Shown here one piece after another: positions 53,288 through 63,294 of a stretch of DNA of 64,000 nt. The DNA lies in the NCBI GenBank assembly GCA_965206445.1, contig CBDBJR010000002.1, forward strand, positions 2,108,001-2,172,000. The letters are read 5' to 3'. The stretch comes from CBDBJR01 sp965206445 (GTDB lineage Bacteria > Pseudomonadota > Gammaproteobacteria > Arenicellales > Poriferihabitantaceae). The notes beneath the pieces are model-generated. The model saw only the letters and a list, made by a program, of their open reading frames with translations, made no database searches and was not told the DNA's origin. The position numbers and the translations under genes were made by a program. Positions within the stretch are counted from its first letter, which is position 1; every line of letters starts with the position of its first letter.

Positions 53288-55129
53288 ATGCCCGACTATC
53301 GATCCTGGACCACAACCCGCGGCCGCACCATGGCCGGCGCCCGTGCACTTTGGCGGGCAACCGGCATGCAGGAAGAAGACTTCGACAAGCCGATCATTGC
53401 CATCGCCAACTCATTCACGCAATTTGTGCCCGGCCATGTACACCTTAAGGATATGGGGCAACTGGTTGCCGGCGAAATAGCCAAAGCCGGCGGCGTAGCC
53501 AAAGAGTTCAATACCATCGCCGTCGACGACGGCATCGCCATGGGGCATGGCGGCATGCTGTATTCGCTGCCGTCGCGGGAAATCATCGCCGACTCGGTGG
53601 AATACATGGTCAATGCGCACTGTGCAGACGCTCTGGTGTGTATTTCCAACTGCGACAAAATCACCCCCGGCATGCTGATGGCGGCGATGCGCTTGAATAT
53701 TCCCAGCATATTCGTTTCCGGCGGGCCGATGGAAGCCGGCAAAATCACCTGGCGCGAGCATGAAAAATCGGTCGATCTGATCGATGCGATGATCGTCGCG
53801 GCGGATGACAGCGTCAGCGACCTCGAATCCAATGCGATGGAGCGCTCGGCCTGCCCCACCTGCGGCTCCTGCTCGGGCATGTTCACCGCCAACTCGATGA
53901 ACTGCCTGACCGAAGCGCTGGGGCTGTCGCTGCCGGGCAACGGCACTCTGGTGGCGACCCATGCGCAGCGCCGTCGATTGTTTCTGGAAGCCGGCCGAAC
54001 CATTGTCGCGCTGGCAAAACAGTACTACGATCAGGACAATGACGCCGTACTGCCGCGCTCCATCGCCGATTTTGCGGCCTTTGAAAATGCCATCTGTCTG
54101 GACATCTCGATGGGCGGATCGACCAATACCGTGCTGCACCTGCTGGCCGCCGCCGAGGAAGGAGAAATCGCGTTCACGCTGTCCGATATCGACCGCCTGA
54201 GCCGCAAGGTGCCGGTGCTGTGCAAGGTCGCACCGGCTACCGGCGACTATCATGTAGAAGACGTGCACCGGGCCGGCGGGGTCATGGCTATTCTGGGCGA
54301 GCTGGACCGAGCGGGCCTGATCAACCGCCAGGCCAAAACCGCGCACGCCCCCAACATCGCCGACGCCATCGCCCTGTGGGATGTTCGCCTGAGCGGCGAC
54401 AGCAAGCGCGAGGACTTCTTCCGCTGCGCCCCCGGCGGCATCCCCACTCAGGTCGCATTCAGCCAGGACAAGCGCTATCGAAGCCTGGATCTGGACCGCG
54501 CCCACGGCTGCATCCGCGAGGTGAAGCACGCCTATAGCCTGGACGGCGGGCTGGCGGTACTGTACGGCAATCTGGCGCAGGACGGGTGTGTCGTCAAAAC
54601 CGCCGGTGTAGACGAAAGCATGCTGACGTTTGCCGGTAGTGCGCGCATTTTCAACAGCCAGGAAGCCGCGGTGGAGGGCATTCTCGGCAATACCATCCGC
54701 CCCGGCGAGATCGTGATTATTCGCTACGAAGGCCCGCAGGGCGGCCCGGGAATGCAGGAGATGCTCTACCCAACCACCTACCTGAAGTCGAAAAATCTGG
54801 GCAAGGTCTGCGCGTTGATTACCGATGGCCGATTCTCCGGCGGCACCTCGGGCCTGTGCATCGGGCACGTCTCACCGGAAGCGGCCGAAGGCGGGCTCAT
54901 CGGGCTGGTGGAAGAAAATGACCGGGTTGAAATCGACATCCCCAATCGCCGCCTCCATTTGGCGGTAGCCGATAACATCCTCGAGCAGCGCCGCGCCGCG
55001 ATGCAGGCAACCGGCAAAGCAGCGTGGAAACCCGACCGGCAGCGGGTAGTCAGCACCGCCCTGAAAGCCTATGCCGCCCTGAGCACCAGCGCGGCGCGCG
55101 GCGCGGTACGGGATGTAAGCCGGGTTTGA
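53288..55129 (+). CDS. ilvD: Dihydroxy-acid dehydratase
   Basis: 613 residues. Dehydrates dihydroxy-acids in isoleucine and valine synthesis, using an iron-sulfur cluster. Cys122 in SNCDKITPGM and Cys195 in CPTCGSCSGMFTANS match E. coli IlvD positions; C-terminal GRFSGGTSGLCIGHVSPEAAEGG is intact. It follows ispG by 144 bp on the same strand with a modest ribosome-binding site (GAG about 12 nt upstream). Both products are oxygen-sensitive Fe-S dehydratases or reductases, but their pathways are unrelated. Confidence 0.97.
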   Translation: MPDYRSWTTTRGRTMAGARALWRATGMQEEDFDKPIIAIANSFTQFVPGHVHLKDMGQLVAGEIAKAGGVAKEFNTIAVDDGIAMGHGGMLYSLPSREIIADSVEYMVNAHCADALVCISNCDKITPGMLMAAMRLNIPSIFVSGGPMEAGKITWREHEKSVDLIDAMIVAADDSVSDLESNAMERSACPTCGSCSGMFTANSMNCLTEALGLSLPGNGTLVATHAQRRRLFLEAGRTIVALAKQYYDQDNDAVLPRSIADFAAFENAICLDISMGGSTNTVLHLLAAAEEGEIAFTLSDIDRLSRKVPVLCKVAPATGDYHVEDVHRAGGVMAILGELDRAGLINRQAKTAHAPNIADAIALWDVRLSGDSKREDFFRCAPGGIPTQVAFSQDKRYRSLDLDRAHGCIREVKHAYSLDGGLAVLYGNLAQDGCVVKTAGVDESMLTFAGSARIFNSQEAAVEGILGNTIRPGEIVIIRYEGPQGGPGMQEMLYPTTYLKSKNLGKVCALITDGRFSGGTSGLCIGHVSPEAAEGGLIGLVEENDRVEIDIPNRRLHLAVADNILEQRRAAMQATGKAAWKPDRQRVVSTALKAYAALSTSAARGAVRDVSRV

Positions 55130-55503
55130 TTACCGCCTGCCCGGTGCGCGCTCACGGCGTCCCTGCTGCGGCCAGCGGTGCGCTGAATCGGCCCGCACAG
55201 CGGACCACTGTAGAAAAGCAGCGCGGTCCGACGAAAATCGGCGCCGTTATCACCTGCAAATTTTACGGATTCACAAAGAAAAGCAAGCCGCGTTTCCCGG
55301 TTTTTTTGCGCGTGCGGACGGATTCTGATTTATAGATGCCAATCCTCAGTTCGGGTATTGTTATCCCTTAACCGGGTTGGTCACATCTATCAGGCCACTT
55401 CAGGTGTTGTGAATTCAACCGATACAAAATCGCTGCCGGATACGGTACACTGGACATTGGGCCGTTCATTTCAACCTGTGATAGTACGACAAGCCGAATC
55501 AAT
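55130..55503. other. Intergenic stretch before the molybdopterin oxidoreductase gene
   Basis: About 375 bp with no supported gene. The last 130 bp are AT-richer and should carry the promoter for the next gene; TACACT near 55445 could be a -10 box, but its -35 is poor. No terminator follows ilvD. Confidence 0.4.
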
Positions 55504-57558
55504 ATGACCGCCACCTGGCACAACGCCGTCTGCCCGCACGATTGTCCGTCGGCCTGTGCGCTTGAAGTAGAGAAGCTGGGCGCCGACCGGATTGGCAAGG
55601 TACGCGGTTCACCGCACCAGCCTTATACCGCCGGTTTGATTTGCGCCAAAGTGGCCAAATACGCCGAGCGCATCCACAGCCCCGACCGCGTGACCCAGCC
55701 GCTGCTGCGCGTCTCCGGCAAACACGAGACCGCCCGATTCCAGCCCATCGCCTGGGACGAGGCGCTCGATCGAGTTGCGCAGCAATTCAACGACGCCGAC
55801 AAACAATATGGCGCCGAATCGGTCTGGCCGTATTACTATGGCGGCACAATGGGGGCGGTGCAGCGCGACGGCATCCTGCGTTTGCAGCACACCATGGGCT
55901 ACTCGGGGCTGAAAAAAACATTTTGCGTGCAGATCGCCTACGACGGCTGGCTGGCCGGCACCGGGACGATACTGGGCACCGACCCGCGTGAAATCGCCGA
56001 CAGCAAGCTGGCGGTACTCTGGGGCTGCAATGCGGCTGCGACCCAGATCAATCTGATGCATCACGTCAGCCTGGCGCGCAAACGCGGTGCCCGGCTGGTG
56101 GTGGTCGATCCGTATCAAACCCCCACCGCCAAGGTGGCCGATTTACACCTCGCCCCCCGTCCGGGCACCGATGGTGCGCTGGCGTGCGCCGTGATGCATC
56201 TCTTATTTCAACGCGGCCATGCCGACCGCCAATATCTGGCGCGCTATACCGATGACCCGGCGGCACTGGAAGCCCACCTGCAGCCCCGCGGGCCCGCCTG
56301 GGCGGCGGAAATATGCGATATTCCGGTGCATCAGATCGAGCAGTTTGCCGAGTGGTACGGCGAATGTAAAAACAGCTATATTCGTCTGGGCATCGGTTTT
56401 TCACGGCAGCGAAACGGGGCTGCCAATGTGCATGCCGTCGCCTGTTTGCCGGCCATTACCGGTGCCTGGCAGCATCGGGGCGGGGGTGCGCTGATTGCTA
56501 CCAGCGATAGTTTTGCGCTGCAGGATGAGCTGATTACCGCGGCGTCGCTGGCGGATAGTCGGGTCCGGGTGCTGGACATGTCGCTGATCGGGTCGATTCT
56601 GTGCGGGGATAAAACCGCCCTGCGCCACGGCCCGCCGGTCAAGGCCATGTTAATCCAAAACACCAATCCGATGCTGGTGGCGCCGGATTTGGCCACCGTG
56701 CGGCGGGGGTTTTTGCGTGACGACCTGTTTGTCTGCGTGCACGAACACTTTTTGACCGAGACCGCCAATCTGGCGGATATCGTTTTGCCGGCAACGATGT
56801 TTGCCGAGCACGACGATCTATATCGCAGCTACGGGCAGACGTTTCTCCAATACGGCGCCAAAGTAATCGACCGGCCGGGGCAGTGCCGCTCCAACCATGA
56901 GCTGATATGCCAGCTGGCCGACCGGCTGGGCGCCCGCCATGCCGGTTTTGAGTTGAGCGCAAATCAGCTGATCGACCGCTGCCTGCAACACTCGGGGTAC
57001 CCGGACAAACACAGGTTTAGCCGCGGTCATTTTCATGACTGTGCGCCCGCTTTCGAGCAGATGCATTTTCTCAACGGCTTTGCCTGGCCGGAGAAAAAAT
57101 TCCGCTTTAAACCGGACTGGGCCGCGATCGGGCCATGGGGTAAAAACATGCCGACGATGCCGGATCACTGGGATGTGATCGACAATACCAGCGAGGACAA
57201 ACCGCTGCGCCTGATCGCAGCGCCGTCGAGAGGCTACCTTAACAGCACGTTTAACCGCTCGCCTTCTTCGATCAAACGGGAAAAGCAGCCGCAGGTCAAG
57301 CTGCACCCGGACACGGCGGCGACCTATCGGCTCACACCGGGCCAACCGGTCAAGGTCGGCAATGAACGGGGTGAAGTCACGGTCCAGGTTAGCGTCATCG
57401 ATCGGATTCAGCGCGACACCGCGGTCGTCGAAGGCATCTGGCCGGCCGCCGCTTTCCCGGAAAATATCGGCATCAATGTGCTGATCAGCGCCGAGCCGGC
57501 CGCCCCCAATGGCGGCGCCGTATTCCACGACACGGCGGTCTGGATCCGACCGCTTTAG
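55504..57558 (+). CDS. Molybdopterin-dependent oxidoreductase
   Basis: 684 residues of the DMSO reductase / formate dehydrogenase superfamily. An N-terminal [4Fe-4S] site has Cys10, Cys14, Cys18 (CPHDCPSACAL) and Cys47. Molybdopterin-binding blocks include VLWGCNAAATQ, VVVDPYQTPTAK, LAPRPGTDGALACAVMH and LIQNTNPMLVAPD; the C-terminal cofactor domain has LIAAPSRGYLNSTFNR and LTPGQPVKVGNERG. No Tat signal precedes the cluster, so it is cytoplasmic. The family is common in proteobacteria as an orphan gene with unknown substrate, and here too no partner or cofactor genes are adjacent. Confidence 0.9.
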   Translation: MTATWHNAVCPHDCPSACALEVEKLGADRIGKVRGSPHQPYTAGLICAKVAKYAERIHSPDRVTQPLLRVSGKHETARFQPIAWDEALDRVAQQFNDADKQYGAESVWPYYYGGTMGAVQRDGILRLQHTMGYSGLKKTFCVQIAYDGWLAGTGTILGTDPREIADSKLAVLWGCNAAATQINLMHHVSLARKRGARLVVVDPYQTPTAKVADLHLAPRPGTDGALACAVMHLLFQRGHADRQYLARYTDDPAALEAHLQPRGPAWAAEICDIPVHQIEQFAEWYGECKNSYIRLGIGFSRQRNGAANVHAVACLPAITGAWQHRGGGALIATSDSFALQDELITAASLADSRVRVLDMSLIGSILCGDKTALRHGPPVKAMLIQNTNPMLVAPDLATVRRGFLRDDLFVCVHEHFLTETANLADIVLPATMFAEHDDLYRSYGQTFLQYGAKVIDRPGQCRSNHELICQLADRLGARHAGFELSANQLIDRCLQHSGYPDKHRFSRGHFHDCAPAFEQMHFLNGFAWPEKKFRFKPDWAAIGPWGKNMPTMPDHWDVIDNTSEDKPLRLIAAPSRGYLNSTFNRSPSSIKREKQPQVKLHPDTAATYRLTPGQPVKVGNERGEVTVQVSVIDRIQRDTAVVEGIWPAAAFPENIGINVLISAEPAAPNGGAVFHDTAVWIRPL

Positions 57559-57657
57559 GCCTCCTCTCATCGACGCCGTTTGCAGCCGACAACAGCCTCG
57601 GTGCGCAGGCAGCCGACACCCGTCGCCGCGCCGACCAAAATCGACACGCAGCTCGAC

Positions 57658-60600
57658 TCACCCAGCCTCGTCGCCGCGCCGAATCGCATTCACATCGTAA
57701 CGGCAAACCACATTGTCGGCTCCAAACAGCGACTTCAGCTCGGTCATCATGCGGTTGTCGGGCGTCAACATCCAGTTTTTGCCGAGTTTCAAGCCGCCCA
57801 GCTCGCCGATGCTGCGCTGGTAATGCACCGCCACCTCGATATTGCCGCTGGCATACTGCGACAGGGTCGAACGCAGCCGGTCGATCAATTCGGCATCGAT
57901 CCGATCTTCATGTAATTTCAATTCGATCCGACGCAAAAACCGCGCTCTGACCGTATCGACATCATATAATTTCTCCACTTGCAGCTGCACCCCACCGGTC
58001 GACTCTTTGGTGCTCAGGTCGCCCTGTGCAATCAGCACGGTGTCCTTTTGCAGCAGCGCGGCGTAGCGTATAAACTTTTCCGAGTACAGCACCGCCTCCA
58101 CCCGAGCCTGCGCATTGTCCAGCATGACAAAGGCCATCTTGCCGCGGCGCGTCCGGATCACCTGCATCGACACCATCAGCCCGGTGAATACCCCGTTTTG
58201 GGGCTTGCTCAAGTCCATGGAAGCAATCCCCTGCTCCGCCAGCTCGCCCAGCTCGCAGCGAAACCGATTGTAGGGATGGCCGGTCAAATACAGGCCCAGG
58301 GTTTCTTTCTCCGCGTCCAGGCGTTGTTCTTCGCTCCACTGCTCGGTCTGCTCGTCCGGGCGCATCAATGCGGGCACATCCACCACACCGAACATATCCG
58401 ACTGCCCCGCGGCATGGTTTTGCTGCTGCTGTCCGGCCGCCTGCATCGCGCTGGCAACATCACGCATCAAAGCGGCCCGACTGGAACCGAGCTCGTCGGC
58501 CGCCCCGCATTTCACCAGCGCCTCGAGCACGCGCTTATTGACTTTGCGATTATCCAGGCTGGCGCAAAACTCAAATAAATCTGCGAACCGGCCGCTCTTC
58601 TGCTGACGCTCTGCGATGATATTTTCTATCGCGCCTTTACCCACGCCTTTGATCGCGCCGAGCCCGTATAGAATCTGCTTTTCATTCAGCGGGGTAAAAC
58701 GGTAGTGGCAGCGATTGATATTCGGCGGCAGCACCTCCAACCCCAGCTCCGCCGAATTCGCCAGCAGCGCCACCACTCTGTCGGTATCGTTCAGCTCCAT
58801 CGACATCGTCGCCGCCATAAACGCCGCCGGATGATGCGTTTTGAGCCAGGCGGTATGATAGGCAATCAACGCATAGGCGACCGAATGCGATTTATTGAAA
58901 CCATAGCCGGCAAACTTCTCCATCAGGTCGAAAATATATTCGGCCGTGCCGGTATCGACTCCCCGGTCGGCGGCGCCCTGCACAAACAGATCGCGCTGTT
59001 TGACCATCTCCGCCAATTTTTTCTTGCCCATCGCACGGCGCAACAGATCGGCACGGCCCAGTGTGAAGCCGGCCAGAACCTGCGCAATCTGCATCACCTG
59101 CTCCTGGTAGAGGATGACGCCGTAAGTCGGTTCGAGAATCGACTTGACCTCGGGATGCGGATAGCGCACCGCCTCACGACCGTGCTTGCGATTGATAAAA
59201 TCAACCGCCATGCCCGACTGCAACGGTCCGGGGCGAAACAACGCAACCAGGGCAACCAGGTCCTCGAATGCATCGGGCAGCAAGCCGACAATCAATTCCT
59301 TCATGCCGCGCGATTCCAGCTGGAATATCCCGGTCGTATTGCCGGTCTGAACCAACTGATAGGTCGCTTTATCGTCTAACGGCAGCGCGTTCAGATCCAG
59401 CGGCGGCTGATGCTGTTCAGCCCGGCGTTGATTCACCATCTTCACCGCCAGATCCAAAATCGTCAGCGTTCGCAGCCCGAGGAAATCGAATTTCACCAGG
59501 CCGATAGTCTCCAGATCATCTTTATCCAGCTGGGTAATCGGCTGGTTCAAATGCGCATCGGCATACAGCGGCGTGTATTCCGTCAAGGGCCTGGGCGCGA
59601 TCACCACGCCGCCGGCATGTTTGCCAATATTGCGGGAGATGCCTTCGAGCTGACTCGCCATATCGATCAGCTCGCGAATTTCAGTTTCGTTATCGTATCG
59701 ATTTTTTAGCGCTTCTTCCTGCTCCAGCGCTTTTTTCAGCGTCATGCCGATTTCAAACGGAATCAGTTTGGCCACCGGATCGACAAAACCGTAAGGCAGC
59801 CCCATGACCCGACCGACATCCCGCACGACCGCCTTGGCCGCCATGCTGCCAAAGGTAACAATCTGGGCCACCTGATCGCGGCCGTATCGTTCGGCAACGT
59901 ACTCGATCACCTGATCGCGGCCATCGACACAAAAATCAATATCGAAATCAGGCAGCGAAACGCGCTCGGGGTTGAGAAATCGCTCGAATAACAGCCCGTG
60001 CATGATCGGATCCAACTCGGTTATGCCCATCGCCCAGGCAACCAGAGAGCCGGCGCCGGAGCCCCGCCCCGGCCCGACCGGTATATTTTGCTCCCGCGCC
60101 CAGCGAATAAAATCGGCCACGATCAAAAAGTAGCCGGCAAACCCCATTTGGATAATGACGCCAAGCTCGACCTCGAGCCGGTGCAGATACACCGGCTGTA
60201 CCGATGACGCCCCGTCCTCTGCACGCAAACCGGCCACACCAAACCGCTTGCACAACCCTTCTTCGGACTGCTGCTTCAGCAATTCATCAACGCTTTGATC
60301 ACCCGCATCGGGATAATCCGGCAAATGTGCCTGCCCAAAATCGAAAAACAAATTGCAGCGTTTGGCAATTTCCAGCGTATTGTCGAGCGCTTCGGGCAAA
60401 TCGGAAAACAAGGCCGCCATTTCCTCACCGGTGCGCAAATATTGCCGGTCGGTAAAGCGCTTCACCCGCCGGGTATCTTCCAACACCCGACCATCGTTAA
60501 TGCACACGCGGATTTCATGCGCCTCGAAATCGCTTTGACGGATAAAGCCGGCCCGGTTGGTGGCCACCAGCGGAACCTCCTCGGCGGCCGCCAATTGGGC

Positions 60601-61161
60601 TATGCGCTGAATATAGTGCGCCTCATCCGGTCGACCGACACGACTGATTTCGAGGTAGAGACGATCGCCAAAAACATCCCGATACTGCTTCAGCATCGCC
60701 GTTAGAATCGCCTGGCTATCGTTGCCGCTGCCCGCCAATACCGCGGCCAACGGCCCTTCCTGACTATCGAGCAGCGCAATCAACCCGCCTGCAGCCGGTT
60801 TAAGCTGATGCCAATCGAGCACCGTTTTGCGGTTCTTTTGGCCGCGCAAATACGCATCGGTCAGCAGCTTGTTGAGATCGCGGTAGCCCTGATCATTGCG
60901 GCAAATCAGCTTGATGCGGTGTGTTCGCTTTTGCTCCAGCGGCGAATCGACCCAGACATCGCAGCCGATAATCGGCTTGACGCCGCTGCGCACGCAGGCC
61001 CGGTAAAATTTGACCGCGCCGCACAGGTTCAATATATCCGTGATGGCAACCGCCGGCTGACCGTAGCCGGCAACGGTATCGGCTAAAACGTCAAGGCGAA
61101 TAATGCCGTCGGAAAGCGAATACTCGGTATGCACATGAAGATGAACAAATGTATTCGTCAT
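57658..61161 (-). CDS. dnaE: DNA polymerase III subunit alpha
   Basis: 1167 residues, replicative polymerase of the DnaE1 type. N-terminal PHP domain starts FVHLHVHTEYSLSDG; catalytic acids lie in PDFDIDFCVDGRDQVIEY at about 400-417; palm and fingers contain GRGSGAGSLVAW and ANIGKHAGGVVI-like blocks; the C-terminal part has the helix-hairpin-helix region (GLGAIKGVGKGAIENI) and an OB fold (NGVFTGLMVSMQVIRTRRGKMAFVML). Its ATG overlaps the rnhB stop (ATGA). accA, which often follows, is not present. Confidence 0.98.
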   Translation of the reverse strand: MTNTFVHLHVHTEYSLSDGIIRLDVLADTVAGYGQPAVAITDILNLCGAVKFYRACVRSGVKPIIGCDVWVDSPLEQKRTHRIKLICRNDQGYRDLNKLLTDAYLRGQKNRKTVLDWHQLKPAAGGLIALLDSQEGPLAAVLAGSGNDSQAILTAMLKQYRDVFGDRLYLEISRVGRPDEAHYIQRIAQLAAAEEVPLVATNRAGFIRQSDFEAHEIRVCINDGRVLEDTRRVKRFTDRQYLRTGEEMAALFSDLPEALDNTLEIAKRCNLFFDFGQAHLPDYPDAGDQSVDELLKQQSEEGLCKRFGVAGLRAEDGASSVQPVYLHRLEVELGVIIQMGFAGYFLIVADFIRWAREQNIPVGPGRGSGAGSLVAWAMGITELDPIMHGLLFERFLNPERVSLPDFDIDFCVDGRDQVIEYVAERYGRDQVAQIVTFGSMAAKAVVRDVGRVMGLPYGFVDPVAKLIPFEIGMTLKKALEQEEALKNRYDNETEIRELIDMASQLEGISRNIGKHAGGVVIAPRPLTEYTPLYADAHLNQPITQLDKDDLETIGLVKFDFLGLRTLTILDLAVKMVNQRRAEQHQPPLDLNALPLDDKATYQLVQTGNTTGIFQLESRGMKELIVGLLPDAFEDLVALVALFRPGPLQSGMAVDFINRKHGREAVRYPHPEVKSILEPTYGVILYQEQVMQIAQVLAGFTLGRADLLRRAMGKKKLAEMVKQRDLFVQGAADRGVDTGTAEYIFDLMEKFAGYGFNKSHSVAYALIAYHTAWLKTHHPAAFMAATMSMELNDTDRVVALLANSAELGLEVLPPNINRCHYRFTPLNEKQILYGLGAIKGVGKGAIENIIAERQQKSGRFADLFEFCASLDNRKVNKRVLEALVKCGAADELGSSRAALMRDVASAMQAAGQQQQNHAAGQSDMFGVVDVPALMRPDEQTEQWSEEQRLDAEKETLGLYLTGHPYNRFRCELGELAEQGIASMDLSKPQNGVFTGLMVSMQVIRTRRGKMAFVMLDNAQARVEAVLYSEKFIRYAALLQKDTVLIAQGDLSTKESTGGVQLQVEKLYDVDTVRARFLRRIELKLHEDRIDAELIDRLRSTLSQYASGNIEVAVHYQRSIGELGGLKLGKNWMLTPDNRMMTELKSLFGADNVVCRYDVNAIRRGDEAG

Positions 61162-61730
61162 GCCGCTATAAATTGCTTTACCGGCGAGAAACTGCGGCGG
61201 TGATGGCGGCTGACGCCATGCAATTCAACCGCCCGGATGTGCGCTTTGGTAGCGTAGCCTTTATGCTGTTGAAAACCGTATTGCGGGTAGATGGCGGCCA
61301 GTTTCAGCATGATTCGATCACGCGTCTGTTTGGCGACAATAGACGCTGCGGATATTTCCGCATGCAGCGCATCACCCCGTATGATCGCCTCCGCCGCGCA
61401 GGCAAGCGCCGGCAGTACATTACCGTCCACGCGCACCAGGTTGGGACTGACCGCCAGTTTTTCCACCGCACGCTGCATCGCGAGCAGCGATGCCTGCAAT
61501 ATATTCAAGCGGTCGATCTCGGCCACACTGGCGCTGGCCGCAGCCCAATCCAGCGCCCGCCGCTTGATTTGAATTTCCAGATAAGCGCGCCGGGCCGCGG
61601 AGAGTTTTTTCGAATCGTCCAACTGCGCGATGCACTCCCCCGGAGTGAGGATCACGACGGCGGCCACCACCGGCCCGGCCAGTGCGCCGCGTCCCGCTTC
61701 ATCTACACCGGCGATAAGCTGCACACTCAT
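61158..61730 (-). CDS. rnhB: Ribonuclease HII
   Basis: 190 residues. Removes ribonucleotides from DNA-RNA hybrids. The DEAGRG motif (IAGVDEAGRGALAGPV near residue 6) and the later catalytic Asp regions (LDDSKKLSAARR, VDGN, KQTRDRIM) are present. In E. coli lpxB precedes rnhB; here 178 bp of apparently empty sequence lies between lpxA and rnhB. Confidence 0.96.
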   Translation of the reverse strand: MSVQLIAGVDEAGRGALAGPVVAAVVILTPGECIAQLDDSKKLSAARRAYLEIQIKRRALDWAAASASVAEIDRLNILQASLLAMQRAVEKLAVSPNLVRVDGNVLPALACAAEAIIRGDALHAEISAASIVAKQTRDRIMLKLAAIYPQYGFQQHKGYATKAHIRAVELHGVSRHHRRSFSPVKQFIAA

Positions 61731-61908
61731 ACGGTACGGTCAGCCGGCATCGATTATCACGATTCGATTGCACATTCCGGGCGGCGTCGGTTGGCTCGCG
61801 CCCATGCCGGGCCAGGGTTTCAACCCGACCACGGTCACGCCGTCAGGGTTGTCTGCGGTCGGGCGGCCAATCTGCAACCGCGGCTGCACACGAGCTCGAA
61901 TGCAAAAG

Positions 61909-62685
61909 TCAGCGACTGATTCCACGCGCGGAATGCCGCAGGAAAGCACTCAGCTCCCGAAGTACCGCACTGTCCTTGTCCAGCATGTCGATTTTTTCGA
62001 TCGCCACCCGCAAATCCAGATTACTGCGGTACAGCAACCGATACGCCTGCTTCAGCAGGCCAATCGTCTGTTCAGAAAAATTCCGCCGACGCAGCCCGCG
62101 CGTATTAATGCCAAACGGCTTGGCCGGATTGCCGGCAGCGGTAATATACGGCGTTATATCCTGGTAGCACATCGTGCCGCCGGAGACAATGCAATGCACG
62201 CCGATTCGGCTGAACTGATGCACGAATGAGCCGCCGCCTAAAATCGCAAAATCGCCGACATTCACATGCCCGCCCAGCGTAGCACCGTTCGCCAGGATGG
62301 CATTGTTTTCAACCACACAATCATGCGCGATATGCGAACCGGCCATGATAAGGTTGTCATTTTTTATGCGCGTTTCACCCGAGTGCTGTGCGGTACCGCG
62401 GTTAAGCGTGCAATACTCGCGAATGATATTTCTATCGCCCACGGTCAGGCGGGTCGGCTCACCGGCATACGCATAGGATTGCGGCGCTTCACCGATAGAG
62501 GAGAATTGATAAACCCGATTATCGCAGCCAATCGTCGTATGGCTGCGAATCACGACATGGGGCCCAATCCAGGTGTTATCGCCAATGACGACATCTTTTT
62601 CGATAATGCTGTAGGAACCAATCTCGACATTATTGCCCAGCTCGGCGCCCGGGTCTACGATCGCACCGGGGTGTATATCAGCCAT
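61909..62685 (-). CDS. lpxA: UDP-N-acetylglucosamine acyltransferase
   Basis: 258 residues. First step of lipid A synthesis, adding a 3-hydroxyacyl chain from ACP to UDP-GlcNAc. A left-handed beta-helix of hexapeptide repeats fills residues 1-190, with catalytic His121 in HIAHDC and the C-terminal helical ACP-binding domain (FGINTRGLRRRNFSEQTIGLLKQAYR). ATG 62685 begins MADIHPGAIVDPGA and overlaps the fabZ stop by 8 bp. The other lipid A genes expected beside it, lpxD and lpxB, are not in the block. Confidence 0.96.
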   Translation of the reverse strand: MADIHPGAIVDPGAELGNNVEIGSYSIIEKDVVIGDNTWIGPHVVIRSHTTIGCDNRVYQFSSIGEAPQSYAYAGEPTRLTVGDRNIIREYCTLNRGTAQHSGETRIKNDNLIMAGSHIAHDCVVENNAILANGATLGGHVNVGDFAILGGGSFVHQFSRIGVHCIVSGGTMCYQDITPYITAAGNPAKPFGINTRGLRRRNFSEQTIGLLKQAYRLLYRSNLDLRVAIEKIDMLDKDSAVLRELSAFLRHSARGISR

Positions 62686-63157
62686 CTGCACTGCCGGATT
62701 CGGCCAGCTTATAGGTGAATATAATATCGGCGGAGGCGACCAGATTGCCATCGACGGTGGCGGTGGCGGAATGCCTCCATATCCTGCGCTTGCAATGGAC
62801 CAGCTCCACTTTTATCACCAGCTGATCGCCGGGCACAACCGGCCGCTTGAATCGGGCATGGTCCACCCCGGCAAGCAGGAAGATGACCTTTTTACCCTGG
62901 TCATGCTCAACCAGCGGACTCATGCTGACCAGTATTGCCGACGACTGTGCCAGCGCCTCAATAATCAAAACCCCCGGGAAGGTCGGCAGGCCGGGGTAGT
63001 GGCCCTGGAAGCAAGGCTCGTTTATCGTCACATTTTTAATCGCCGTCAGGTGCGATTCCAGTTGATAATCAAGTACGCGATCGATTAACAAAAAAGGATA
63101 CCGATGCGGCAGCATGTCTAAAATGCGACAAATATCAATTTCTTTCGACTCGGTCAT
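62678..63157 (-). CDS. fabZ: 3-hydroxyacyl-[acyl-carrier-protein] dehydratase
   Basis: 159 residues, hotdog fold. Dehydrates 3-hydroxyacyl-ACP in fatty acid elongation and competes with LpxA for its substrate. LPHRYPFLLIDRV at 16-28; catalytic His53 in GHYPGLPTFPG and Glu67 in IIEALAQ. The active loop reads GHYPGLPTFPG where GHFPxxPxxPG is usual; this is a mild variation. ATG 63157 begins MTESKEIDI. Confidence 0.96.
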   Translation of the reverse strand: MTESKEIDICRILDMLPHRYPFLLIDRVLDYQLESHLTAIKNVTINEPCFQGHYPGLPTFPGVLIIEALAQSSAILVSMSPLVEHDQGKKVIFLLAGVDHARFKRPVVPGDQLVIKVELVHCKRRIWRHSATATVDGNLVASADIIFTYKLAESGSADG

Positions 63158-63294
63158 CTCACATATTTCTCGGTCATATCCTGTTCGCTGCGGTAAGCGA
63201 CCTGCGGCCACGCCAATGGGGTTGATTTTTTACCGGATAATCCCATGTTCGCCCGGCGAGCCGCCCGTCGCCTGACGACCAATTCCCGGCCGGG

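Noticed and set aside
53411..54868. 485-codon open frame antisense to ilvD
   Set aside because: Mirrors the third-position GC bias of ilvD; no domain features, and ilvD itself is fully conserved.
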